Shown: positions 1 through 6,472 of the stretch, piece after piece
Layout of the letters: each line of letters begins with the position of its first letter
Position numbering within the stretch: the stretch's first letter is position 1
From: Acidimicrobiaceae bacterium
Lineage (GTDB): Bacteria; Actinomycetota; Acidimicrobiia; Acidimicrobiales; Bog-793
DNA length: 8,582 nt
Direction of reading: 5' to 3'
Assembly (NCBI GenBank): GCA_025463965.1
Contig: JAODBN010000345.1
Span: 1 to 8,582, forward strand
Notes under the pieces: model-generated
Database searches by the model: none
Seen by the model: the letters and a program-made list of their open reading frames with translations, nothing else
Told to the model about the DNA's origin: nothing
Made by a program: the position numbers and the translations under genes

Positions 1-474
1 TACGTGGAAGGCGAGATAGAGAACGAGAACGACCCCCGACAACAGGTGCCACCTGTCGAAGGGACGAGGCAGCGGTATCTGGATCGGTTCCCCGCGACTC
101 CAGTCCAACACGCCTGACACCAACACATTGAGCGTGATGAACGCGAGGATCAAGTCCGAACCGACAAGTCGGGTTCTTCGCTCGGCGAACGAGCGGGCGC
201 GCGCGAGCTGGGACATCATCCGGCCTACGGTTCGCCGCCGCTGCACCAAATGCACGATCACCAGAGCGACGAAAACGAGGCCGACGTCCGCATGAATCGC
301 GTTGCGGATGTACAAGATGGCCAACGTGCCGAGCGCGCCTGCAGCCGTCAGCAGCAGTCCGAGGTGTATGAGGCCGCGCGCCCGGACGTGTCGCGAAGTG
401 TGAACACCGTCGATTCGCTCAGCGGGCGCGCCCGCTATCTCACTGGACTCCGACGTCGTACTTCGGCCAGTCAT
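1..474 (-). CDS. Partial four-helix membrane protein with paired histidines (DUF4405 / cytochrome b-like), C-terminus outside window
   Basis: The frame is open from an ATG at 474 to the window edge: 158 codons with no stop. Seen: a polar N-terminus of about 33 residues, then hydrophobic helices near residues 35-56, 62-77, 105-123 and 143-158. Helix 2 carries H61 and H75, and helix 4 carries H143 and H157; both pairs are spaced His-x13-His. Family knowledge: such pairs in a four-helix bundle ligate b-type haem in cytochrome b561-like and ferric-reductase-like proteins, and DUF4405 proteins look similar. Inference: a haem-binding membrane electron carrier; no assay or profile search supports this. 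The frame upstream of the ATG runs back in phase to the permease stop (541-543) without another ATG, GTG or TTG, so 474 is the first usable start. No clear Shine-Dalgarno is visible. It lies 66 nt downstream of the permease on the same strand, with no terminator seen, so cotranscription is likely. Confidence 0.72.
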   Translation of the reverse strand, partial: MTGRSTTSESSEIAGAPAERIDGVHTSRHVRARGLIHLGLLLTAAGALGTLAILYIRNAIHADVGLVFVALVIVHLVQRRRTVGRMMSQLARARSFAERRTRLVGSDLILAFITLNVLVSGVLDWSRGEPIQIPLPRPFDRWHLLSGVVLVLYLAFHV

Positions 475-540
475 GCGGCGCGTTGATGTACGAGTCCAGT
501 TGTGATCGCAAGGAGCAACACCGTGATCAGTTGGCTCGTT

Positions 541-3069
541 TCACTCGATCGCTTGGTGAGCCATCGCCGCGGGCTCGCTGCCAGCAAAGAGCCAGCCAGT
601 GGCAGCCGCGAATGCCGGCATCGCAATGAGCATGAAGAGGAGATCACCGACCGGGATGTTGCCGAGAGCAGAAATCCCCCCGTTCAACGAATTACTGCGC
701 AACCAACCGATCATGCCGACATAACCGCCCACCACCCCGAGGAGGGCACCGAGAAAGCCCAGCGCGCCAGCCGTCACGGCGGTCAGAGCGCGCCGTGTGC
801 AACTCGACGCTCCGGTCGCCGCGAGTGTGCGGAGATCGCTCGCCGTCTCGCTTCGCACAAGTCCCACCGACATCCCGAGAACGGCAAGTGCGATAAGGAC
901 CCCGAAGAGCGTGGCTGCATTGATGACAGCCGACGAGGTCGGCTCAGAGTTCTTTGACTCGACCGAGAGTTGGGTCGTCGAGGCGGTAAGTTCTGCATTG
1001 CTGATTTGGGCGGCCGTAAAGGGTTGGGTTCCTTTCACCAGCCAGTCCGTGGTGCTCGCTGAGATATGGAACTCGCGCATCGCGTGCTCGGTGATCACCG
1101 TGTTCGGTGCCGAAGTCCCACTTGGAAGCGCTCCGATCTCTTGGATGACCGGGTCAATCGATCCACTCGGACCACCGCTGCCAGTTCCGCTGTCGGCGAA
1201 TTGGTTGCCCCCGTAGTCGAATCGGAGGCCCGACACTCCAGAAAGTCCAGGGCGCGATGTGAGAACGTCAGCATTTGGGTTGATCGCCGACTGGCTAATC
1301 CGGAAGGCCTTAAGCAGCTGTGGCGTTGCGACATAAATGTTTCCGCTCCAGTTGCGACCTCCTTGGGTCCCGTTGATTGTGACGTTCGGGGACTCAAGCG
1401 TGATGAGCTGCGCGCCGAGCCCCTTCGCGATCTTTTCCGAAGCTGCGGTGAGCTGCGCAACAGTTGCGGTCTCGACTTGCGGATTCGGGATCTGAACGAG
1501 CTGGCCCTTGGAGTTGGTCTTCACAATCGTCTGGCCCTTCGGCGGGAGCGCAGTACTGAGGTTGAGTTGGTTCGCGGAGAGGTTCGGACCTGCGTAGTCG
1601 AGAACGTTGCTGTACCGAGACGAGGCGGCGAGCATGACGATCACTGCGACGAGCACACCGAGGCTGATCGCCGCGAGCGCCGAACCCGAGCGTGCTCGAT
1701 ACCGAGCGAGATCGCGAAGTGCAATGCGGGTCGCGATCGGCGCTCGCCGACCGAGACGAGCGGCCAGCGACAGAAAGAACGGAGCGAGCAGGATCATTCC
1801 CGGGATGAGGAGCACGAGACCGAGGAGCAGTTCCGGAGCGCCACCGCTTCCACCGCCGTGGTTCGTGCCACCGGAGTAGCCGAGCAACAAAAAGGCGAGG
1901 ACCAAAAAAACAATGCCTGGCAGCGCGGAGCGGTGGATCTGGCGAGGAGGCGCTGGTCGTCCCGACAACGCCTGGATGATCGGCACCTTAGTAATCGCCC
2001 GCGCCGGACGGGACGCCGCGAAATACGCCGCGACGATTGCAAGCACCATCGCCGCGGCGACGACAACCCACGGGAGCGCGAGCAGGCCAATGAGGTGGTG
2101 CGAACTCTGCTCGAGACTCGCGCGGTAAGCGAACCAGAGGACGAGCCCGAGGATGAAGCCGAAGATCGCACCGACGACACCGACGGCCGTGCCATTCGCG
2201 CAGACAACGAGACGCACGTGCCTGTCGGTCGCGCCCGTCGCTTCGAGCATTCCGATGGAGCGCATTCGACGTTGCGCGAGCACCGTGAAGCCGCCGATAG
2301 AGACGAGAGCGATAAGCAACATCCCAAGGACCAGTGCGGCGAGCGAGATCGTTTCGGGATTGAACTTATTCGACTGCGCCACCGACGCAGGGGTTTGGAT
2401 GTGCACGCCCTTGAAAGAACTCAGTGAAACGCCCGGAGTATCGAACAACGCCGTGACTCCTCCTGTCGGGTTCTTGACCTGACCAGGTACGACAAACGCG
2501 AACTCGTCGAGAAGGCTCTGCGGATTCTCGACGATGCCGACAACCCGGCGTTCGACACCGGCAACACGCCATTTGTCACCCACCGAAAGGTGGAACGCAG
2601 CGGCAACGCCACTCGTCACGCCAACCTGATCGGCGTTCGCCGGATACCGCCCAGAGACGAGCGAAAGCATTGGGCCGCCGAAGGGCCCGCGTGGTTCCTG
2701 CGCGCGCAGCTGGAAGGTGTTGATCGATCCCGGGATCGACAGCGTTTCATTCTCGATCAGCTCGACGCGGCCAAAGCGGTGCTCGAGGCTGGCGATGACG
2801 CTCGCCGTGTGGGCGTTGTAGGTCGGGAAGGACATGGAGTCCTGCGCCGTACCGAAACCGGAGTTCTTCGGCGGCGGGCTGTTCGTCGCCACCGTCGAGC
2901 CGACGATCGTCGCCGCCACCGCGACCGTGATGAGGGCGAGGATGAGGAACTGCTGACGCCACTCCCTCCTGAAGAGGCGCCACGCCCAGCGGACGACGGC
3001 ACGGCGAGCCGGCGCGCCGCCATCGGCGGGGCGGGGGTCGGCAAGGGGTGCGAGAAGAGCGGTGCTCAT
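541..3069 (-). CDS. FtsX/MacB-like ABC transporter permease, 10 predicted TM helices, 842 aa
   Basis: Membrane subunit of an ABC exporter of the FtsX/MacB/LolE (type VII) superfamily, probably served by the ATPase encoded 32 nt upstream. Hydrophobic segments by eye: 41-62, an extracytoplasmic domain about 63-242, then 243-265, 290-317 and 328-352 (first FtsX core), 382-398 and 413-435, 460-482, a second external domain about 483-717, then 718-738, 764-790 and 808-829 (second FtsX core). The family's cytoplasmic coupling signature appears twice, as SIGMLEATGAT near 271-281 and DLRTLAATGAS near 745-755. A Gly-rich loop lies at 399-411. The ATG at 3069 is preceded by AGGAG at 5-nt spacing, which fixes the start. 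Ten helices and two external domains fit exporters of lipids, peptides or drugs; the substrate cannot be read from sequence. Sampled lines here are nearer 58-62% GC, below the 75% of a sampled line in the ATPase 1 gene. Confidence 0.93.
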   Translation of the reverse strand: MSTALLAPLADPRPADGGAPARRAVVRWAWRLFRREWRQQFLILALITVAVAATIVGSTVATNSPPPKNSGFGTAQDSMSFPTYNAHTASVIASLEHRFGRVELIENETLSIPGSINTFQLRAQEPRGPFGGPMLSLVSGRYPANADQVGVTSGVAAAFHLSVGDKWRVAGVERRVVGIVENPQSLLDEFAFVVPGQVKNPTGGVTALFDTPGVSLSSFKGVHIQTPASVAQSNKFNPETISLAALVLGMLLIALVSIGGFTVLAQRRMRSIGMLEATGATDRHVRLVVCANGTAVGVVGAIFGFILGLVLWFAYRASLEQSSHHLIGLLALPWVVVAAAMVLAIVAAYFAASRPARAITKVPIIQALSGRPAPPRQIHRSALPGIVFLVLAFLLLGYSGGTNHGGGSGGAPELLLGLVLLIPGMILLAPFFLSLAARLGRRAPIATRIALRDLARYRARSGSALAAISLGVLVAVIVMLAASSRYSNVLDYAGPNLSANQLNLSTALPPKGQTIVKTNSKGQLVQIPNPQVETATVAQLTAASEKIAKGLGAQLITLESPNVTINGTQGGRNWSGNIYVATPQLLKAFRISQSAINPNADVLTSRPGLSGVSGLRFDYGGNQFADSGTGSGGPSGSIDPVIQEIGALPSGTSAPNTVITEHAMREFHISASTTDWLVKGTQPFTAAQISNAELTASTTQLSVESKNSEPTSSAVINAATLFGVLIALAVLGMSVGLVRSETASDLRTLAATGASSCTRRALTAVTAGALGFLGALLGVVGGYVGMIGWLRSNSLNGGISALGNIPVGDLLFMLIAMPAFAAATGWLFAGSEPAAMAHQAIE

Positions 3070-3074
3070 CGAGG

Positions 3075-3079
3075 CTCCT
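3075..3079 (-). promoter_or_regulatory. Ribosome binding site of the FtsX-like permease
   Basis: AGGAG on the minus strand, 5 nt before the ATG at 3069. It is the clearest Shine-Dalgarno in the window and supports the annotated permease start. Confidence 0.75.
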
Positions 3080-3101
3080 GTCGGATCTGGGTTCGAGCGC
3101 G

Positions 3102-3818
3102 CTACGAGCGCGGCGTCGCGAGGAGCGAATCGGAACGGTCGGGGGCAACCTGGTCGACGGCACGCCCGTCACGGAGGAAGATCACCCGGTCGGCCCACGA
3201 GGCGAGGTGCGCGTCGTGGGTCACGACGACCGCGGCGACGCCGCGCTTGCAGGCGTCGAGGATCATCCGCATCACGGCCTCGGCGTTGGTCGAGTCGAGC
3301 GCACCGGACGGCTCGTCGGCCAGGAGCAGCTTGCGCTCGCCGACCACCGAGCGAGCGATGGCAACGCGCTGGCGTTCACCACCGGATAGCTGATCGGGGT
3401 AGTGCGAGGCGCGATCGGCTAGCCCGAGCTGCTCGAGCGCGGCGAGTCCCGCCTTGTGCGCCTTGCGTGCCGAGACGCCGTCGAGCTCGAGCGGCAGTGC
3501 GACGTTCTCCGCGGCGGTGAGCCCCGGCAGGAGGTTGAAGTCCTGGAAGACATAGCCGATCATGCGCCGACGAAGCCGCGCCTTGTCATTGCGGGACAGG
3601 CTCGACAGCGCAGCACCACCGATGCACACCTCGCCGGCGGTCGGGGCCTCGAGGCTGCCCGCGATCGTGAGGAGGGTCGACTTTCCGGAGCCGCTCGGCC
3701 CCATGACCGCGACGAGATGGCCCTCTTCGACCGACAGGTCGATCGCGTCGAGAGCGCGCACCGCCGTCGCGCCCTCGCCGTAGGACTTCGCGATCTGACG
3801 GAGCTCGAGCAGGCTCAT
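3102..3818 (-). CDS. ABC exporter ATP-binding protein (MacB/LolD type), ATPase 1, 238 aa
   Basis: Cytoplasmic ATPase that should drive the FtsX-like permease encoded 32 nt downstream. All nucleotide-binding motifs are intact: Walker A GPSGSGKST at 40-48, Q-loop Gln92 in YVFQDFNLL, signature LSGGERQR at 144-151, Walker B LLLADE with catalytic Glu169, D-loop SGALD at 171-175 and H-loop His201. The pattern and the roughly 230-residue length are typical of LolD/MacB-type ATPases. The ATG at 3818 starts MSLLELRQIAKSYGEG, the normal N-terminus of the family. The open frame continues to 4031, but that extension is low-complexity Arg-rich sequence covering the promoter, so I reject it. A GGAGGA lies 12 nt upstream of the ATG, rather far. 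The gene has its own promoter and operator upstream (see 3874-3911). It is about 77% identical, without gaps over 223 residues by hand count, to ATPase 2. Confidence 0.95.
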   Translation of the reverse strand: MSLLELRQIAKSYGEGATAVRALDAIDLSVEEGHLVAVMGPSGSGKSTLLTIAGSLEAPTAGEVCIGGAALSSLSRNDKARLRRRMIGYVFQDFNLLPGLTAAENVALPLELDGVSARKAHKAGLAALEQLGLADRASHYPDQLSGGERQRVAIARSVVGERKLLLADEPSGALDSTNAEAVMRMILDACKRGVAAVVVTHDAHLASWADRVIFLRDGRAVDQVAPDRSDSLLATPRS

Positions 3819-3830
3819 CGGGGCGGACCG

Positions 3831-3836
3831 TCCTCC
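3831..3836 (-). promoter_or_regulatory. Possible ribosome binding site of ATPase 1
   Basis: GGAGGA on the minus strand, 12 nt before the ATG at 3818. The match is strong but the spacing is longer than the usual 5-9 nt, so its use is uncertain. Confidence 0.4.
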
Positions 3837-3873
3837 GCCGCACGTAGCGGCGCTCTTGATTAGGACCCGTAAG

Positions 3874-3890
3874 AACATACCCAGTATGTT
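3874..3890. promoter_or_regulatory. Putative PadR operator upstream of ATPase 1 (perfect 17-bp dyad)
   Basis: AACATAC-CCA-GTATGTT: two perfect 7-bp inverted arms around a 3-bp centre, 56 nt upstream of the ATPase 1 start. The 13-bp core CATACCCAGTATG recurs exactly upstream of padR at 5279-5291. The dyad covers the predicted -10 hexamer, where a bound repressor would block RNA polymerase. Assignment to the PadR encoded nearby is inference from the shared core and the family's habit of autoregulation. Confidence 0.72.
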
Positions 3891-3911
3891 ACGGCGTCGG
3901 CTATGTGTCAA
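3883..3911 (-). promoter_or_regulatory. Putative sigma70-type promoter of the ATPase 1-permease operon
   Basis: On the minus strand a perfect -35 TTGACA (3911 to 3906) is followed after 17 bp by CATACT (3888 to 3883). That hexamer matches TATAAT at 4 of 6 positions, including the key A2 and T6. The -10 lies inside the 17-bp dyad at 3874-3890. The transcript would start near 3876 and have a leader of roughly 55-60 nt. Confidence 0.55.
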
Positions 3912-3931
3912 GCTGCAGCCCCGGTTGCTAC

Positions 3932-3944
3932 CCGCTCTCAGCGG
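3932..3944 (-). terminator. Small hairpin after ATPase 2, weak terminator candidate
   Basis: CCGCT-GAG-AGCGG on the minus strand, a 5-bp perfect stem with a 3-nt loop, starts 7 nt after the ATPase 2 stop. No T-tract follows, so it is not a standard intrinsic terminator. It might weaken read-through into the next operon or only stabilise the 3' end. Confidence 0.25.
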
Positions 3945-3951
3945 AGAACGA

Positions 3952-4686
3952 TTACCGCCAGGGTCCCGCTCGACTGCTCTCCTCGAGCAGCGCCTCTGGG
4001 CTCGGCGGCGGCATCGTCTGATCGACGACACGCCCGTCCCTGAGAAAGACCACGCGGTCGGCCCACGAGGCGAGCTGGGCGTCGTGGGTGACGACGACCG
4101 CGGCGACCCCCCGCTTGCAGGCGGTGAGGATCATGCGCATCACGGCCTCGCCGTTCGTCGAGTCGAGCGCGCCCGACGGCTCGTCTGCGAGGAGGAGACG
4201 ACGCTCCCCGACGATGGCCCGGGCGATCGAGACCCGTTGGCGCTCACCGCCGGAAAGCTCGTCGGGATAGTGGGCCGCCCGATCCGCGAGGCCCAGCTCT
4301 TCGAGCGCCGCCATTCCCATGGCTTGCGCCTTCTTGCCTGACAGCCCATCGAGCTCGAGGGGCAGCGCGACGTTCTCCACCGACGTGAGGCCAGCCAAGA
4401 GGTTGAACTCCTGGAAGACGTACCCGATCGTGCGGCGTCGGAGACGGGCCTTGTCGTTACGCGACATCGCCTGGACCGACGCGCCGTCGATTGCCACCTC
4501 GCCGCTGCTCGGCTCCTCGAGACTCCCGGCGATGGTCAGCAGGGTCGACTTTCCCGAGCCGCTCGGACCCATCACCGCTACGAGCGACCCGCACTCGACG
4601 GCGAGGTCGACGTCTCGGATGGCATGCACCTCTGCAGCGCCCTCTCCGTAGGACCTGGAGACGCGTCGCAGTTCGAGGAAGCTCAC
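3952..4686 (-). CDS. ABC exporter ATP-binding protein (MacB/LolD type), ATPase 2, 244 aa, coupled to padR
   Basis: Second ATPase of the LolD/MacB type, aligning with ATPase 1 without gaps. Walker A GPSGSGKST is at 40-48, Q-loop Gln at 92 (YVFQEFNLL), LSGGERQR at 144-151, LLLADE with Glu169, and H-loop His201, so it should be catalytically competent. The GTG at 4686 is chosen because it begins SFLELRRVSRSYGEG, collinear with ATPase 1, and overlaps the padR stop as GTGA, implying translational coupling. The open frame back to 5022 lies inside padR in another frame and is rejected. No permease follows; the next gene is the other ATPase. It may energise the same permease (541-3069), a permease encoded elsewhere, or be a leftover of a duplicated operon. 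About 77% identity to ATPase 1 argues for duplication, and retained motifs argue against decay. Confidence 0.93.
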   Translation of the reverse strand: MSFLELRRVSRSYGEGAAEVHAIRDVDLAVECGSLVAVMGPSGSGKSTLLTIAGSLEEPSSGEVAIDGASVQAMSRNDKARLRRRTIGYVFQEFNLLAGLTSVENVALPLELDGLSGKKAQAMGMAALEELGLADRAAHYPDELSGGERQRVSIARAIVGERRLLLADEPSGALDSTNGEAVMRMILTACKRGVAAVVVTHDAQLASWADRVVFLRDGRVVDQTMPPPSPEALLEESSRAGPWR

Positions 4687-5258
4687 CGACGGACGACCAG
4701 CCGCCGCGCCAGTCGTGGTCCCATCGGTGCGACGGACGGAGTGGAAGCGGCCCGCTTGAGGCGGCCGTCGGCGGCGTCGAGCCACCGTACGACCGAGTCC
4801 AATCGGAACAGCTCCGCGTCTACAACGAGCGCGAAGGTGAGATCGAAGTCTGCTTCGTCCTCCTTGAGGCGCGTCCACTGCTGCATCAGCTCGACCAGAT
4901 AACGCCGATGGACTTGGATCACATCGTGGGCCGACACACCCGGCACCCGGAGGGCTGACAACACCTTGATCACGAGCTCGTCGCGCGGCGGCGAGGTCAT
5001 GTCCGGCGGAGTGTTCAGCCACGACGAGAGCTCCGTCGATCCGGCGTCAGTTATGTGGAAACCCTTCTGCGGGCTTTCGCTCTCGGCTTCGTCGGATTCG
5101 ACGAGCCCGTCGCGCTCGAGACGCTGGAGCGTTGTGTACACCTGTCCGATGTTGAGCGGCCACACTTCGCCGGTGCTCGACTCGAACTCTTTCTGCAGCT
5201 GGAGGCCGTACTTGGGGCCCTCGCTGAGGAGGGCAAGGATTGCATGGCGAACGCTCAT
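4683..5258 (-). CDS. PadR-family transcriptional regulator, 191 aa
   Basis: DNA-binding repressor candidate. Residues 1-75 form the PadR winged helix: the N-terminus MSVRHAILALLSEGPKYGLQL is diagnostic, the recognition helix lies near 36-50 (NIGQVYTTLQRLERDG), and the wing ends in KGFHITDAG near 65-73. Residues about 90-170 are amphipathic helices with ELMQQWTRLKEDEADF, matching the C-terminal dimerisation domain (Vir_C_2-like) of longer PadR proteins. Length is normal for that subgroup. The ATG at 5258 gives the exact family N-terminus; no good Shine-Dalgarno precedes it, and the leader may be very short. It overlaps ATPase 2 by 4 bp. Family knowledge: PadR repressors often control adjacent ABC or multidrug exporters and themselves, being released by small ligands. 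Matching dyads at 5279-5291 and 3874-3890 support this; the ligand is unknown. Confidence 0.94.
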   Translation of the reverse strand: MSVRHAILALLSEGPKYGLQLQKEFESSTGEVWPLNIGQVYTTLQRLERDGLVESDEAESESPQKGFHITDAGSTELSSWLNTPPDMTSPPRDELVIKVLSALRVPGVSAHDVIQVHRRYLVELMQQWTRLKEDEADFDLTFALVVDAELFRLDSVVRWLDAADGRLKRAASTPSVAPMGPRLARRLVVRR

Positions 5259-5276
5259 GGCGATACCCGACCACTA

Positions 5277-5282
5277 ATCATA
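5277..5282 (-). promoter_or_regulatory. Possible -10 element of padR
   Basis: TATGAT on the minus strand (5 of 6 matches to TATAAT), ending 18 nt before the padR ATG and overlapping the operator at 5279-5291. I see no convincing -35 at 16-18 bp. If used, the 5' leader would be only about 10-13 nt, which fits the missing Shine-Dalgarno. Confidence 0.4.
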
Positions 5283-5291
5283 CCCAGTATG
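5279..5291. promoter_or_regulatory. Putative PadR operator upstream of padR
   Basis: CATAC-CCA-GTATG, a perfect 13-bp dyad with 5-bp arms and a 3-bp centre, 20 nt upstream of the padR start codon. It is identical to the core of the dyad at 3874-3890. The position fits autorepression of padR and ATPase 2. The outer positions are less symmetric than at the other site, so affinity may be lower. Confidence 0.7.
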
Positions 5292-5429
5292 GTACAGCAA
5301 AGCGCCGCTGCCCCGGATTGACGGAGGCAACAGCAGACTTTCGACGATCTCGCTCGGGCCGGCCCCAGCGATGGAGCGGACCAATGCTCGTCGCAGCGCG
5401 AACGAGCGGACTTCCGCTTGCACCGTTGA

Positions 5430-5449
5430 TGGCCTCGGGCCACTTTTTT
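5430..5449 (+). terminator. Plus-strand intrinsic-terminator-like hairpin between tauE-like gene and padR
   Basis: TGGCC-TCG-GGCCA, a 5-bp stem with a 3-nt loop, is followed after one C by six Ts. This reads as a short Rho-independent terminator for a plus-strand transcript, yet no plus-strand gene is visible upstream. It could end an antisense or small RNA arising near the padR promoter, or be chance. The stem is short. Confidence 0.3.
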
Positions 5450-5469
5450 CAGGCGGGCTACGGCCGAAG

Positions 5470-6375
5470 TCAGCCCTGGAACGGCGCGGTGAGCACCTTG
5501 TCTTCGTCGTCGGCCTGGACGGGGCGGTGTCGGTAGATGAGGAGAGCGCAAGCGGCGAGCGCCAGTGCTGCGACGCCCCCGAGGGCAAGGCCCGGAATCC
5601 AACCGACAAGGGCGCATCCAGAGGCGAAGATCACGCCGGCCACGATTGCCCCGAGCGGCTTGGCGGGCACCCTCGGGGACACAAGCGAGCCGACGATGGC
5701 CCCCGGGACGCTCCCGACGATGAGCGAGGTGGTAAGCGACAGGTGAACCCCGCCGGCAGCAAGGTGGCCAAGGGTCGCCGCCGCGACGAGAGGGACCGCC
5801 TGGACGAGGTCCGTGCCGACCAGCTCGGCGGGAGCGAGACCTGGATAGAGGATGCCGAGCGCCACCAGCATGAGGGTGCCCGAACCCACTGAAGTGAGCC
5901 CGACGACGAGGCCCCCGATGACTCCGATGACCACCGTGGGCAGCGGCCGAACGCGCAATTGCTCGGGGCCATCTCCAGCCACCTTGGGCGGGTGGATCGC
6001 GCGTCGGACGCGAAGAGCGATGGCCACTCCCCCGCTCAAGATCAGTGCGATGCCGATTGCGGGCTCGAGCACGTGCTTGGTTGCCGTTGCCGTGATGAGC
6101 TTTGGCGAGGCGAAGCCGGAGATAAGGGCGGCGGGCACCGACCCGAGGACCAGCCACTTCACCACCGACCAGCGCACGGTCTCGTGTCGGAGATGGACCA
6201 TGCCGGCGACCGGGCGCATCACCAGGCTGGCAGCCAGGTCGCTCGCCACGGCTCCCTTGGCATTGACGCCGAGGAAGAGAACGAGAATGGGGGTGAGCAG
6301 CGCCCCGCCGCCGCTGCCAGTGAGGCCGACGACCAGCCCGACACCGAGCCCGGCGACCACAGCGTCCCAGTGCAT
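5470..6375 (-). CDS. TauE/SafE-family membrane permease, 301 aa
   Basis: Inner-membrane protein of the sulfite exporter TauE/SafE family (COG0730), whose members move sulfur oxyanions or small organic acids and are otherwise poorly characterised. The sequence shows the family's internal duplication. GLVVGLTGSGGG near 13-24 is repeated as GLVVGLTSVGSG near 155-166, and GSVPAALISG at 78-87 as GSVPGAIVGS at 221-230. About eight hydrophobic helices are visible, with a charged linker near 122-142 between the halves and a short acidic tail. Length is about normal. The ATG at 6375 gives a sensible first helix, but no Shine-Dalgarno precedes it. A perfect dyad lies 25 nt upstream. The gene begins 97 nt after the iron-type ATPase on the same strand; a shared transcript is possible, but the dyad suggests its own control. 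Substrate not assignable. Confidence 0.9.
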   Translation of the reverse strand: MHWDAVVAGLGVGLVVGLTGSGGGALLTPILVLFLGVNAKGAVASDLAASLVMRPVAGMVHLRHETVRWSVVKWLVLGSVPAALISGFASPKLITATATKHVLEPAIGIALILSGGVAIALRVRRAIHPPKVAGDGPEQLRVRPLPTVVIGVIGGLVVGLTSVGSGTLMLVALGILYPGLAPAELVGTDLVQAVPLVAAATLGHLAAGGVHLSLTTSLIVGSVPGAIVGSLVSPRVPAKPLGAIVAGVIFASGCALVGWIPGLALGGVAALALAACALLIYRHRPVQADDEDKVLTAPFQG

Positions 6376-6399
6376 CGCAATAGCTTATTGGATCGGAGC

Positions 6400-6420
6400 A
6401 CCAAATCTGATCAATTTGGT
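6400..6420. promoter_or_regulatory. Perfect inverted repeat upstream of the TauE-like gene, candidate operator
   Basis: ACCAAAT-N7-ATTTGGT: 7-bp perfect arms around CTGATCA, which itself contains the palindrome TGATCA. It lies in an AT-rich patch of otherwise GC-rich DNA, 25 nt upstream of the ATG at 6375, where a promoter would sit. No T-run follows, so a terminator is unlikely. The binding protein is unknown, and the sequence is unlike the PadR dyads. Confidence 0.5.
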
Positions 6421-6472
6421 AGGAGAGAGCGCCGGCCTATCGGCAGCGGCCTGTGTCTACTTGCCTGCCTGC

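Noticed and set aside
1066..2427. 453-aa open frame on the plus strand
   Set aside because: It lies antisense to the FtsX-like permease, is Arg/Glu/Asp-rich low-complexity sequence with no recognisable domain, and is expected by chance opposite a GC-rich gene.
3819..4031. N-terminal extension of ATPase 1
   Set aside because: The added 71 residues are Arg/Ser-rich, overlap the ATPase 2 end and the promoter-operator, and precede the normal family N-terminus at 3818.
4687..5022. N-terminal extension of ATPase 2
   Set aside because: It lies entirely within padR in another frame; the GTG at 4686 aligns exactly with the ATPase 1 start.
5456..5476. Hairpin GGGCT...AGCCC around the TauE-like stop codon
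   Set aside because: A 5-bp stem with an 11-nt loop that includes the stop codon and has no T-tract on the minus strand; too weak to call a terminator.
6421..6472. Terminator after the importer ATPase
   Set aside because: There are some GGCC/GCCGGC patches but no stable stem with a T-tract, so I make no call.
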